Below, one piece after another: positions 32,656 through 41,369 of a stretch of DNA of 64,000 bases; positions within the stretch are counted from its first letter, which is position 1, and the number at the start of each line of letters is the position of its first letter. The translations under genes and the position numbers were made by a program. Source of the DNA: Candidatus Villigracilis adiacens (GTDB lineage: Bacteria; Chloroflexota; Anaerolineae; Anaerolineales; Villigracilaceae); assembly GCA_016703605.1 (NCBI GenBank), contig JADJBU010000022.1, positions 124,001 to 188,000 on the forward strand. The letters run 5' to 3'. Below the pieces are notes generated by a model. That model was not told the origin of the DNA. It was given only the letters and a program-made list of their open reading frames with translations, and did no database searches.

Positions 32656-33414
32656 ATGACGTTCAAACTTTCACTGGAAAATAAAGTCGCGGTCGTCACC
32701 GGCGGCTCACGGGGAATCGGACGCGCGATCGCGCTTGAATTCGGCGAGCGCGGCGCGGCGGTCGTGGTCAACTACAACAGTTCGCCGGACGCCGCCGAGG
32801 ATGTTGTGAAGAGGATCACCGAGGCGGGCGGAAAAGCCGCAGCCTTCAAAGCCGATGTTTCGGATTTCAAACAGGCGGAGGCGCTCATCAAGTTCGCCAC
32901 AGACACATTTGGCGATTTGAGCATCCTCGTCAACAACGCCGGCATCACCCGCGACCAGCTCATCATGATGATGCCCGAAGCCGACTGGGACGCCGTCATC
33001 AACACCAACCTCAAGAGCACCTTCAACTGCTCGAAAGCCGCCGTCAAACACATGATGCGCAAACGCACGGGACGCATCATCAACATCGCCTCCGTCGCCG
33101 GGCAAATGGGCAACCCCGGGCAGACGAACTACTCCGCCTCCAAGGGCGGGCAGATCGCCTTCACGAAGGCATTGGCGCGCGAAGTCGCCGCGCGGAACAT
33201 TACCGTCAACGCCATCGCGCCGGGATTCGTGGATACCGAGATCCTCGACGCGATGTCGCCCGCGATGCTCGAAGCCGCGCTCAAACTTGTGCCGCTGGGG
33301 CGCAAGGGCAAACCCGAAGAGATCGCCTTCACCGCCTCCTTCCTCGCATCGGATGGGTCCGCCTATATTACAGGACAGGTCCTCGGCGTGGATGGCGGCA
33401 TGGCAATGATGTAA
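32656..33414 (+). CDS. fabG: 3-oxoacyl-ACP reductase FabG
   Basis: 252 residues, classical short-chain dehydrogenase. The NADPH loop is TGGSRGIGRAIA (residues about 15-26), then NNAGITRD, the catalytic Ser in NIASVAGQMGNPGQTNYSASKGG with Tyr-x-x-x-Lys as YSASK, and the C-terminal FLASDGSAYITGQVLGVDGGMAM. NNAGITRDxLxxxM and the GQVLxVDGG end are typical of FabG. It reduces 3-oxoacyl-ACP in fatty-acid synthesis; acetoacetyl-CoA reductase (PhaB) is closely related and cannot be excluded. ATG preceded by AGGAG. Confidence 0.9.
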   Translation: MTFKLSLENKVAVVTGGSRGIGRAIALEFGERGAAVVVNYNSSPDAAEDVVKRITEAGGKAAAFKADVSDFKQAEALIKFATDTFGDLSILVNNAGITRDQLIMMMPEADWDAVINTNLKSTFNCSKAAVKHMMRKRTGRIINIASVAGQMGNPGQTNYSASKGGQIAFTKALAREVAARNITVNAIAPGFVDTEILDAMSPAMLEAALKLVPLGRKGKPEEIAFTASFLASDGSAYITGQVLGVDGGMAMM

Positions 33415-33428
33415 CATTTTATAGAGAA

Positions 33429-33481
33429 CGTCCCGAAGGCTCTCTTGAAAGAGCCGCATTGAGTCGAAAACCTTCGGGACG
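33429..33481. repeat. Intergenic hairpin CGTCCCGAAGG ... CCTTCGGGACG
   Basis: An 11-bp perfect stem (33429-33439 with 33471-33481) encloses an inner GGCTCT/AGAGCC stem. It lies after the fabG stop with no T-run. A fragment CCGTCCCGAAGG also occurs at 9677-9688. It probably belongs to the genome's small dispersed repeats. Confidence 0.55.
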
Positions 33482-33519
33482 GTGCGTAACACCCGTGACG
33501 CAAGAAAACAGGAGCAAGA

Positions 33520-33870
33520 ATGACTGAAAGTATGCAAGGAAAAACCACCGTCTCGCCGGAAGTGCTGACCACCATCACGAGCCTTTCCGCCCTGGAAGTG
33601 CCCGGCGTCAGCCGCCTCGCCCCCGTCAGCGGAGGCGTGAACCGGTTCTTTCGGCGCGGAATCAGCGACGGCGTCCGCATCGAAGCGAAGGACAACGTCG
33701 TCAGCGTCGACCTGTTCCTGATCCTCAAGGAAAGCGTCAACATCCGCGAAGTGAGCCGCAACGTCCAGCAGAATGTGGCGCGCTCAATCCAGGAAATGGT
33801 CGGCATGGACGTTGGCGAAGTCAACGTCCACATCGAAGACATCGACTTCGACGGGGATGAAGGAAAATAA
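33520..33870 (+). CDS. Asp23/Gls24 family envelope stress protein
   Basis: 116 residues. The family pattern is present: GKTTVSPEVLTTITSLSALEVPGVSRLA, then DGVRIEAKDNVVSVDLFLILKESVNIREVSRNVQQNVARSIQEMVGMDVGEVNVHIEDIDF split over strand and helix. Proteins of this group (Asp23, AmaP partners, YloU, YqhY) are small cytoplasmic proteins linked to envelope or fatty-acid homeostasis. In many Firmicutes yqhY lies beside nusB, as here, where the stop is immediately followed by the nusB start. AGGAG precedes the ATG. Confidence 0.9.
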   Translation: MTESMQGKTTVSPEVLTTITSLSALEVPGVSRLAPVSGGVNRFFRRGISDGVRIEAKDNVVSVDLFLILKESVNIREVSRNVQQNVARSIQEMVGMDVGEVNVHIEDIDFDGDEGK

Positions 33871-34329
33871 ATGAAACCCCGAACCCGGGCGCGCTCGCTC
33901 GCCCTGCAAGTCTTGTACGAAACCGATCTTTCCGCGCACCCGCCGGGCGATGTATTGAAAACCAGGCTCGAAGAGACCACCCTTCCGCCCGACCTTGCTG
34001 AATTTGCGCGCCTCATCATCTTCGGGGTCATGCCCCTGCGCGAACAACTGGACAGCGTGATCGCCAGATACGCCCCCGAATGGCCCCTCGACCAGATCGC
34101 CGCCATAGACCGCAACATCCTGCGCATGGCGTGCTGGGAATTCGCCATCTCGCGCGACACGCCCGTCAAGGTCGCCATCAACGAAGCCGTGGAACTGGCA
34201 AAAATGTTCGGCTCCGACTCAACCGCGCGTTTCGTCAACGGCGTGCTCGGAACACTGGTGGATCACGAACACGAAATCCAGCAACTCTTGAAGAACATCC
34301 TTCCCCAGGAAACAAAATTGGAATCATAA
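33871..34329 (+). CDS. nusB: Transcription antitermination factor NusB
   Basis: 152 residues. KPRTRARSLALQVLYETDLS at the N-terminus is the NusB arginine-rich RNA-binding helix; WPLDQIAAIDRNILRMACWEF and TPVKVAINEAVELAKMFGSDSTARFVNGVLG are the conserved second half. With NusE it binds boxA RNA in rRNA leader transcripts and prevents premature termination. The ATG abuts the stop of the Asp23 gene and AAGGAAA lies inside the end of that gene. Confidence 0.95.
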   Translation: MKPRTRARSLALQVLYETDLSAHPPGDVLKTRLEETTLPPDLAEFARLIIFGVMPLREQLDSVIARYAPEWPLDQIAAIDRNILRMACWEFAISRDTPVKVAINEAVELAKMFGSDSTARFVNGVLGTLVDHEHEIQQLLKNILPQETKLES

Positions 34330-34332
34330 CGC

Positions 34333-34740
34333 ATGGAAATTCTCGGCATCGGTATGCCCGAACTCGTCTTCATATTCATCATCGCCCTGCTGATCCTCGG
34401 ACCGAAGGACATGCAAAAGGCGGGCAGGACCATCGGCAGGTTTTTACGCAATGTCGTCACCTCCGACGGCTGGAAACTCTTCCAGCAGACTTCGCGCGAC
34501 CTGCGCACCCTGCCCAACCGCCTGATGCGGGAGGCGAACGAGGAATTGGACAAGGTCAACCGGGACATAAAGAGCGCCGCCTCTCTCCCCGACGCAAACT
34601 TGATCGACCCTCCGAACCGCCGTCCAACGCCCAAGCCGTATTCCCCCACCCCCGCTCCCAAACCGGATGCGCAAGCCGAAAGCGCGCCGACATCCCAGGA
34701 CAATTCACCCCCCGAAAGCGAACCACAGGACAATGCGTAG
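34333..34740 (+). CDS. Twin-arginine translocase TatA/TatB-like protein
   Basis: 135 residues. One N-terminal membrane helix, GIGMPELVFIFIIALLILGPKDMQKAGRTIGRF, ends in the conserved (F/L)GP hinge and amphipathic helix of TatA/TatB; the initial E in GMPELV corresponds to the polar residue of TatB or TatA. The long polar C-terminal part with Pro-rich tail makes it nearer to TatB in length. It forms part of the Sec-independent pore for folded proteins. The stop overlaps the tatC start by 8 bases, which supports the assignment. Confidence 0.9.
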   Translation: MEILGIGMPELVFIFIIALLILGPKDMQKAGRTIGRFLRNVVTSDGWKLFQQTSRDLRTLPNRLMREANEELDKVNRDIKSAASLPDANLIDPPNRRPTPKPYSPTPAPKPDAQAESAPTSQDNSPPESEPQDNA

Positions 34741-35659
34741 GTTCTTCAGCGGCACCTGGCGGGTGATTACCTTTCCCTTCCGCCTTGTCTTTAATATTGT
34801 TGCATACCCCTTCCGGGCTGTGTACCGGTTCTTCAAGTTCCTCAACACCGAACCGGATGAACGCCCCCTGCCGGAAATCTTCGTGGACATCACCACGCAA
34901 AAAGAAACCCGCGACGCGCTCTGGGAACAGGTCGAGGCGCTTCGCTTCCATCTCCTGCGTTCGGTCCTCGCGCTGGCGGCTTTTGTGATCGCCGCCTTCT
35001 GGGTGGCGGAACCAGCCATGTCGTTTTTGGCGGCGCCGGTGGGCGGGCTGGATAAACTTCAAGCCATTCAGGTGACGGAGGAACTCGGTGTCTTTATGCG
35101 CGTGGCGATGATGCTGGGTATCGCGGCGGCATTCCCGTACATTGCCCTGGAGTTCTGGGCGTTTGCCGCGCCCGGCTTGAAACCCCGCGAGAAAAAAATG
35201 GCGCTGATGGGAATCCCCGTTGGATATCTGCTTTTTATATCCGGGATGGCGTTTACCTTTTACGTACTCCTGCCCGCGGCGCTGCCCTTTTTGGGCGGGT
35301 TCACCAAGATCGCGGAATTTTGGGCGGCGCGCGAGTATTTCACATTCATCACCGGTTTGATGTTGTGGATCGGGCTGTTCTTTGAATTCCCGCTCGTCAT
35401 TTTTGTGCTGACTTCCATCGGGCTGGTGCAGCCGAAATTCCTCGCCGAGCAGTGGCGGCTGGCAGTGGTCATCATCGCAGTGCTTGCCGCGGCGATTACG
35501 CCCACAGTGGACCCGGTGAACATGGGGCTGGTGATGCTTCCGATGATAATGTTATATTTCATCAGCATCGGCTTGAGTTACATTGCCCATGCGGGACGCC
35601 GAAAACAGCAAGCCGCGGCTGAAGCATCTGCCCGGGAGACAGAACCAGGCTTCGGCTAG
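34733..35659 (+). CDS. tatC: Twin-arginine translocase subunit TatC
   Basis: 308 residues from ATG 34733 overlapping the tatA/B end. An N-terminal extension of about 60 residues (WRVITFPFRLVFNIVAYPFRAVYRFFKF) precedes the typical start EALRFHLLRSVLAL. Six membrane spans follow, with VTEELGVFMRVAMMLGIAAAFPYIALEFWAFAAPGLKPREKK (family signature around the FxPGL and ExE/PRE region) and EYFTFITGLMLWIGLFFEFPLVIF. The usual HLxELRxR motif reads VEALRFHLLR. It is the receptor for twin-arginine signal peptides. The extension, with two aromatic-rich amphipathic stretches, is unusual. Confidence 0.93.
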   Translation: MRRFFSGTWRVITFPFRLVFNIVAYPFRAVYRFFKFLNTEPDERPLPEIFVDITTQKETRDALWEQVEALRFHLLRSVLALAAFVIAAFWVAEPAMSFLAAPVGGLDKLQAIQVTEELGVFMRVAMMLGIAAAFPYIALEFWAFAAPGLKPREKKMALMGIPVGYLLFISGMAFTFYVLLPAALPFLGGFTKIAEFWAAREYFTFITGLMLWIGLFFEFPLVIFVLTSIGLVQPKFLAEQWRLAVVIIAVLAAAITPTVDPVNMGLVMLPMIMLYFISIGLSYIAHAGRRKQQAAAEASARETEPGFG

Positions 35660-35691
35660 GGGTGAAGCGCAAGTCCATCAAGGAGAAGAAG

Positions 35692-38232
35692 ATGAAGGCT
35701 AAGTCCAATCCAGCCCGCCGCTGGATCCATGCGGCAATGACGCTCCTGCTCGCCGGGCAGGCATGCACGGTTTCGCTGTTCAACCCGCCCAGCAGCCCCG
35801 CCACAGGCACGCCGCCGCCCGCCGCGCCGACCCTGACCCCCTACCCGGCGGCTCAAACCAACTTTGTTGTTACCATTCCTGAGCCGCTTCAACCCGGCGA
35901 GTCGCTTGTGTTGACCGCGCTGGACGAAGTGACCGGGCTGGCGTTGAACGCCGTCAATTATCCATTAAGCCCGCGCGACGCCACCACCTATTCCGGCGCG
36001 ATTCCCGTGCCGGTCAATTCGGTTCTCAAGTACCGGTATGCGCGAATGCTTGGAAATACCATCGTCCCCGAAGAGACTTCGCACGGAGAGCCGATCCGAT
36101 ACCGCATTCATAGCGCGGTAAGTTCAGCCGAAGTGCAGGACATCGTTGCCGTGTGGAGCGACAGGACCGCCGCGCGCCCAACCGGTTCGATCCTTGGGCA
36201 GGTGTTCAACTCGGATACGAACGCGCCGATCCCCAACATCCTTGTCGTTGCGGGCGGAATTCAATTTGTGACCGACTCGCAGGGGCGCTTCGAATTGACG
36301 GGTCTGCCGGTCGGCGTTCATCAACTCGCCGCCTACAGCATGGACGGGTATTACCTGCCCTTCCAGCAGGGCGCACGCGTGGAGGAGGGGAAATCCACAA
36401 TCGTCGACCTGCGCGTCAAGCCCGCGCCGCTGGTGAGTGTAACCTTCAACGTCTCAGTCCCTGAAGATACCGTGCCGGGCGTGCCGGTGCGCATCGCGGG
36501 GAACATCCTGCAATTTGGCAATACCTTTGCCGACCTTCAAGGCGGCATGAACGTGGCGGCAGACCGGATGCCCGTTATGGCGCTCCAGCCGGATGGGCGA
36601 TATTCCTACACCATCGGTTTGCCAGTGGGCGCCTACATCGAATACAAATACTCGCTCGGCGACGGCTACTGGAACGCGGAACATGACTCGCAGGGCGGAT
36701 GGGTCGCGCGCAAGTTCGTCGTCCCCGCGCAGGATGCGGTCATCGAAGACCAGGTGCAGACCTGGCTGGCGTCCAACGAGTCGGGTCCGATCCTGTTCGA
36801 GGTCAATATTCCCTCCGTGACCCCCGCGGCGGATATCATCTACATGCAGTTCAGCACATTTGGCTGGACGGAACCGATCCCCATGTGGCCCCTGGGCGTG
36901 GTTGACGGTTATACCCGCTGGGCATATCAACTCTACAGCCCGTTGAATTTCTTCGGCTCGTTCTCGTACCGGTATTGCCGCAACGGACAATGCGGCAGCG
37001 CGGACGACAACCAGACCGTGGGACCCAACCCCGCCGGAAGACAGACCTCGACCAGCGTGCTCGGACAGGACCTGGTGGATACCGTCGGCTCGTGGAAGTG
37101 GTACGAGAACCCGGAAACCCTGCCCTTGGTCGGCGCGACCATTTCACCCCGCGCGGCTGGGTTCGTGGCGGGGGTGGAATACCAGCCGACATACCGCCCG
37201 AATTTCAGTTACTTCAACTGGCAGACCTTTGCAAACACCAAAGCCATCGGCTCGAACTTTGCCGTCCTGACCCCCTCCTGGACGGTGTCGAGCGTTTCGC
37301 CCTTGCAATTTGCGCCCCAGCCCGGGCAGGATCCGCTCTGGATCGATACGGCGATCATGGTCTCGCAGGCGCGTAACAACGGGTTGAACGTCTCCATCTT
37401 CCCCACGCCGCGCTTCCCGCCCTCGACGGATAATACCGTCTCAGCCGCCGACCAATTCTGGAAAAATGCCCCGCGCGATGCCGCCTGGTGGCAGGGCTGG
37501 TTTACGCATTATCGCGCGTTCCTCGTCAATTATGCCGACCTGGCGGCGCAATCGGGCGCGCAATCCATCATCCTCGGCGGCGAATGGGTGACGCCCGCCC
37601 TCCCTGGCGGTCTCCTCTCCGATGGGACCCCATCCAACGTTCCGGCGGATGCAGAGGCGCAATGGCGCGGAATCATCGCCGAAGCGCGCAATCACTTCAA
37701 GGGTCAGGTTCTGTGGGCGCTGCCGTACGAACAATCCAGCATCACCTCGCCGGTCAACTTTCTGCGCGATGTGGACGGCATCTACCTGTTGTGGTCGGTT
37801 CCCATTGCCGCCAGCGCGAGCGCAGCCAAGACCGATTACATCAACGAAGCCGGGCGCCTGCTCGATAACGAGATCGCGCCGTTGATCACCCTGCTGGGCA
37901 ACAAACCAGTAGTCATCGCCGCATCGTACCCGGCTGCGGCTGGTGCGGCAGGCGGATGCGTGGCAAATGGCGCGGGGGGATGCCTCGACTTTGACGCCCT
38001 TTCCCGCCCCAATGCGGATATTCCCACCGCAACATTAAGCCTGCAAACCCAGGCGGATATCTACGAAGCCCTGTTGACCGCCATCAACACCCGCCCATGG
38101 ATATCGGGTTTCGTCAGCCGCGGGTATTACATGCCCGTCGCCCTGCAGGACAAATCCACATCCACCAACGGTAAACCCGCCGCGAATGTTTTATGGTATT
38201 GGTATCCGCGTTTACTGGGAACCGTTCAATAG
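35692..38232 (+). CDS. Exported multidomain protein with CBM20-like and glycosidase-like domains
   Basis: 846 residues from ATG 35692 with AGGAGA eight bases upstream. A basic N-terminus and hydrophobic stretch (WIHAAMTLLLAGQAC) look like a signal or lipoprotein signal, though the lipobox GQAC is not canonical. After a Pro/Thr-rich linker comes a strand-rich domain, then a carboxypeptidase-regulatory-like domain (GSILGQVFNSDTNAPIPNI, QGRFELTGLPVG), a starch-binding CBM20-like domain (VTFNVSVPEDTVPG, YEYKYSLGDGYWN-type with YIEYKYSLGDG) repeated once, and a C-terminal TIM-barrel-like region with IFPTPRFPP, IILGGEWVTPAL and VDGIYLLWSVPI resembling family 113 glycosidases, where Glu in GGEW would be the acid/base. 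No experimental counterpart is known to me. It directly follows tatC. Confidence 0.7.
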   Translation: MKAKSNPARRWIHAAMTLLLAGQACTVSLFNPPSSPATGTPPPAAPTLTPYPAAQTNFVVTIPEPLQPGESLVLTALDEVTGLALNAVNYPLSPRDATTYSGAIPVPVNSVLKYRYARMLGNTIVPEETSHGEPIRYRIHSAVSSAEVQDIVAVWSDRTAARPTGSILGQVFNSDTNAPIPNILVVAGGIQFVTDSQGRFELTGLPVGVHQLAAYSMDGYYLPFQQGARVEEGKSTIVDLRVKPAPLVSVTFNVSVPEDTVPGVPVRIAGNILQFGNTFADLQGGMNVAADRMPVMALQPDGRYSYTIGLPVGAYIEYKYSLGDGYWNAEHDSQGGWVARKFVVPAQDAVIEDQVQTWLASNESGPILFEVNIPSVTPAADIIYMQFSTFGWTEPIPMWPLGVVDGYTRWAYQLYSPLNFFGSFSYRYCRNGQCGSADDNQTVGPNPAGRQTSTSVLGQDLVDTVGSWKWYENPETLPLVGATISPRAAGFVAGVEYQPTYRPNFSYFNWQTFANTKAIGSNFAVLTPSWTVSSVSPLQFAPQPGQDPLWIDTAIMVSQARNNGLNVSIFPTPRFPPSTDNTVSAADQFWKNAPRDAAWWQGWFTHYRAFLVNYADLAAQSGAQSIILGGEWVTPALPGGLLSDGTPSNVPADAEAQWRGIIAEARNHFKGQVLWALPYEQSSITSPVNFLRDVDGIYLLWSVPIAASASAAKTDYINEAGRLLDNEIAPLITLLGNKPVVIAASYPAAAGAAGGCVANGAGGCLDFDALSRPNADIPTATLSLQTQADIYEALLTAINTRPWISGFVSRGYYMPVALQDKSTSTNGKPAANVLWYWYPRLLGTVQ

Positions 38233-38245
38233 ATTTTTGTTATTC

Positions 38246-38296
38246 CAACAACACCCGGCGCCGGGAGAGGAACATCCCCGAGCCCGGGTGTTGTTG
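38246..38296. terminator. Hairpin between the lipoprotein and penicillin acylase genes
   Basis: A 13-bp perfect stem (CAACAACACCCGG with CCGGGTGTTGTTG) and a 25-base loop. There is no long T-run, so it may be a weak terminator or a protective hairpin. Confidence 0.5.
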
Positions 38297-38324
38297 TATC
38301 CACACATCAATTCGGAGGAGAAAT

Positions 38325-40901
38325 ATGAAAACAGCAGGGAAAATCCTGGGGCGGATATTGATCGTAGTTTTGGCGCTCGCATTGATCGCGGGAGCAGGCG
38401 GGTTTTATTATTTCAAGAGTTACCTTCCCACTACCGTCGCGCCGCAGTCCTTTCCGCAGATTGACGGCGAGATCCAACTCGACGGCTTGAACGGTGAAGT
38501 GAACATCTATCGCGACGCGATGGGTATTCCGCACATTTACGCCGACACATCGCACGACCTGTTCTTCGCGCAGGGCTACATCCACGCCCAGGACCGTTTC
38601 TGGCAAATGGATGCCTGGCGGCACATCGGCTCGGGCGAACTCTCCGAAATGTTCGGCGAAGGTCAGGTCGAAACCGACGCCTTCCTGCGCACGCTCGGCT
38701 GGCGCAAGACCGCCGAAGCCGAATGGGAGGGGCTGAACGAAGAAACCCGCTCCATGCTGCAAGCCTATGCCGACGGCGTCAACGCCTACCTTGCCGACCA
38801 TCACGATACCGCCGTCAGCCTTGAATACGCCGTCCTCGGTTTACTCAGCCCCGACTATGAAATCGAACCGTGGGAACCCGTCCACTCGCTCACCTGGGGC
38901 AAAGCCATGGCATGGGACCTGCGCGGCAACATGGGCGAAGAGATCGAACGCGCCGAACTATTGAAAGTCCTTACCCCCGAACAAGTTGCAGTCCTCTTCC
39001 CCGAATATCCGCAAGATCATCCGGTCATCGTCAATGAAATTCCTGCCAAAGGTCAGACGTTAAACACCCAGCCGAATCTGGGACTTGTGACCTTTGACTA
39101 CGCCTCTGCTTTGAGTGCCACCTCATACAACGCCTCTTTGCTGGACCCGGTGTTGGGCGAGCTTGGCGACGGAATTGGGTCAAACTCCTGGGCGGTTTCC
39201 GGCGAGTTGACCGATACCGGGATGCCCTACCTCGTCAACGACCCGCACCTCGGCATTCAAATGCCGTCCATCTGGTATCAGATCGGGCTGCACTGTATCG
39301 AAAAGTCGGACGCGTGTCCGTTCAATGTGGCGGGGTTCTCGTTTGCCAGCGTGCCGGGCGTGGTCATCGGGCATAACGACCGCATCGCCTGGGGCTTTAC
39401 CAATGTCGGTCCCGATGTGATGGACTTGTACATTGAAAAGGTCAACCCCGAGAACCCGAACCAGTACGAGTTCAACGGCGAATGGCTCGAGTTTGAATCC
39501 TACGAAGAGACCATCAACATCGTCGGCGGCGAGCCGGTTACCATCACCGTGCGCAAGACCCGCCACGGACCGGTCATCTCCGAGACGTACGGTCCCGCCA
39601 GAGACAACAACCCCGAAGCCGAGTATCCCGCCTTCAAAGACCGCGTGGACGGCGTGGAGCTGCCCGAACAATACGTCGTCGCCCTCGCGTGGACGGCGCT
39701 GACTCCATCCTCTCCCTTCGAGGCGATCTGGGGTTTCGACCGGGCGCAGAACTTCGAGGAGTTCCGCGAAGCCGCAAAAGATTTTCACGTCCCGGCGCAG
39801 AATCTTTTATATGCCGATGTGGACGGCAATATCGGCTACCAGATGCCGGGCGACGTTCCCATCCGCAAGAACGGCGATGGCACGCTGCCCGTCCCCGGCT
39901 GGACGGATGAATACGATTGGGAGGGCTTCATTCCCTTTGAGGAACTGCCCTACACCTTCAACCCCGAGGAGGGCTACATCGTCACCGCCAACAACCAGGT
40001 CAACCCATGGGACTATCCCTACCTGATTACCAAGGACTGGGACTATGGCTACCGCGCCCAGCGCATTGTGGATATGATCGAATCGGCGCCGGGCAAGATA
40101 GACAAGGAATACATGCAGTTCATGCACGGCGACGGGACCGACCTGAACGCGCAGAGCATCATCCCAGCCTGGGACGAGATCAAGTACAGCGCGGCAAACG
40201 ACAACGAAGCCCACGCCCTCGACCTGATGCAGAACTGGGACACCACCTGCAATGCCGATTCAAAGGAATGCGCGGTCTTTCAATACTTCTGGTGGAATCT
40301 CGCCCAAAACACCTTCAACGACGACCTGCCCGAAAAGAACTGGGTCAGCGGCGGCTCGCAGAACTTCGAAACCTTCCGCATCCTGCTGCCCCAACCCGAT
40401 CACTTCTTCTGGGACGACAAATCCACGGCGGATGTGACGGAGACCCGCAACGACATCTACATCGCATCGCTCAAGGAAACTGTGACCCAGTTGGAGGATC
40501 AATACGGCAAAGACCCCGCTACATGGCCGCATTGGGGAGAATTGCACACCGCCACCTTCAAGAACAGCACCCTGGGCGAGTCGGGCGTCTTTCTGATCGA
40601 AGACCTCTTCAACCGCGGACCGTTCGAAACCGGGGGCGGGCAGAGTCTGGTCAACGCCACCGGCTGGGACATCGGCAACGGCTTCTACGTGGACTGGCTG
40701 CCGTCCATGCGCATGATCGTGGATCTGGGCGACCTGAACAACTCGCTCACCGTCCACACCACCGGGCAGTCGGGTCATGCGTATCATCCGCACTACATTG
40801 ACATGGCTCCGCTGTGGTCAACGGTGAAATATTATCCGATGTGGTGGGAGCAGGAGTCCATCATCAATGACGCCGAAGGGCATTTGGTGTTGAAACCGTA
40901 G
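38325..40901 (+). CDS. Penicillin acylase family protein (Ntn hydrolase)
   Basis: 858 residues from ATG 38325, which has GGAGGAG upstream; the frame is open further but through the hairpin. A single N-terminal membrane segment (ILIVVLALALIAGAGGFYYF) anchors or exports it. The alpha-chain region has VNIYRDAMGIPHIYADTSHDLFFAQGYIHAQDRFWQMD. The self-processing site is GSNSWAVSG, with Ser286 as new N-terminal nucleophile of the beta chain; HGPVISETYG and the downstream NNNQVNPWDYPY-type region (YIVTANNQVNPWDYPYL) are conserved. Such enzymes hydrolyse amide bonds of acyl side chains, including acyl-homoserine lactones and beta-lactams; the substrate here is not predictable. Confidence 0.92.
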   Translation: MKTAGKILGRILIVVLALALIAGAGGFYYFKSYLPTTVAPQSFPQIDGEIQLDGLNGEVNIYRDAMGIPHIYADTSHDLFFAQGYIHAQDRFWQMDAWRHIGSGELSEMFGEGQVETDAFLRTLGWRKTAEAEWEGLNEETRSMLQAYADGVNAYLADHHDTAVSLEYAVLGLLSPDYEIEPWEPVHSLTWGKAMAWDLRGNMGEEIERAELLKVLTPEQVAVLFPEYPQDHPVIVNEIPAKGQTLNTQPNLGLVTFDYASALSATSYNASLLDPVLGELGDGIGSNSWAVSGELTDTGMPYLVNDPHLGIQMPSIWYQIGLHCIEKSDACPFNVAGFSFASVPGVVIGHNDRIAWGFTNVGPDVMDLYIEKVNPENPNQYEFNGEWLEFESYEETINIVGGEPVTITVRKTRHGPVISETYGPARDNNPEAEYPAFKDRVDGVELPEQYVVALAWTALTPSSPFEAIWGFDRAQNFEEFREAAKDFHVPAQNLLYADVDGNIGYQMPGDVPIRKNGDGTLPVPGWTDEYDWEGFIPFEELPYTFNPEEGYIVTANNQVNPWDYPYLITKDWDYGYRAQRIVDMIESAPGKIDKEYMQFMHGDGTDLNAQSIIPAWDEIKYSAANDNEAHALDLMQNWDTTCNADSKECAVFQYFWWNLAQNTFNDDLPEKNWVSGGSQNFETFRILLPQPDHFFWDDKSTADVTETRNDIYIASLKETVTQLEDQYGKDPATWPHWGELHTATFKNSTLGESGVFLIEDLFNRGPFETGGGQSLVNATGWDIGNGFYVDWLPSMRMIVDLGDLNNSLTVHTTGQSGHAYHPHYIDMAPLWSTVKYYPMWWEQESIINDAEGHLVLKP

Positions 40902-40926
40902 AATAAGTTTTCCCGCCTTCTTTTCG

Positions 40927-40976
40927 TCTTTCCTCTTTCTTCGATCCAAAAAAGAAAGAGGAAAGATTTTTATTTT
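40927..40976. terminator. Bidirectional intrinsic terminator
   Basis: A 15-bp perfect stem (TCTTTCCTCTTTCTT with AAGAAAGAGGAAAGA) followed by TTTTTATTTT on the plus strand. It serves the penicillin acylase gene and, in the other direction, the VanZ-like gene. Confidence 0.85.
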
Positions 40977-41329
40977 CTGGTCTTCAATGCCGCCCATCCC
41001 CCACCGATCAACCCGATATAACTGGCAGCGAGATCGACAAGATCGAATGTGCGGGCGGAGAAAAATTGCTGGGAGAATTCCTCGGCGGCGATGACCAGGG
41101 CGAGGATCAAGCCCACTGAAAGCGCTATCAACTTCCGGTTAAGAGCGAAGCGGGGGAGAAATGCCCGGGTGAGGAAAAAGTTCAAAAGTCCATAAAGGAT
41201 GAAGTGCCCGAGCTTGTCTCCGTATGGAAAGTCATAAAGCGCCCGGATGGAGGGCGGGATGGCGCCGCGATCGGCAAGGATGATGACGACCAGAATGAAA
41301 ATGGAAAACGCGATGGCGGCAAATTTCAT
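40970..41329 (-). CDS. VanZ-like membrane protein
   Basis: 119 residues from ATG 41329 (a start 11 codons upstream is also possible). Four membrane spans. Family marks: PYGDKLGHFILYGLLNFFL (Asp-Lys-x-x-His), AAEEFSQQFFSARTFDLVDLAASYIG (Glu, Gln-x-F, Arg-x-x-D-x-x-D). VanZ confers teicoplanin resistance by an unknown mechanism, and most homologues have no such role. It lies 40 bases after the DedA gene and is probably in one operon with it. Confidence 0.85.
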   Translation of the reverse strand: MKFAAIAFSIFILVVIILADRGAIPPSIRALYDFPYGDKLGHFILYGLLNFFLTRAFLPRFALNRKLIALSVGLILALVIAAEEFSQQFFSARTFDLVDLAASYIGLIGGGWAALKTRK

Positions 41330-41369
41330 AAGAAAACGGGCGGGATGAACTCCCGCCCGCAAAACTATT

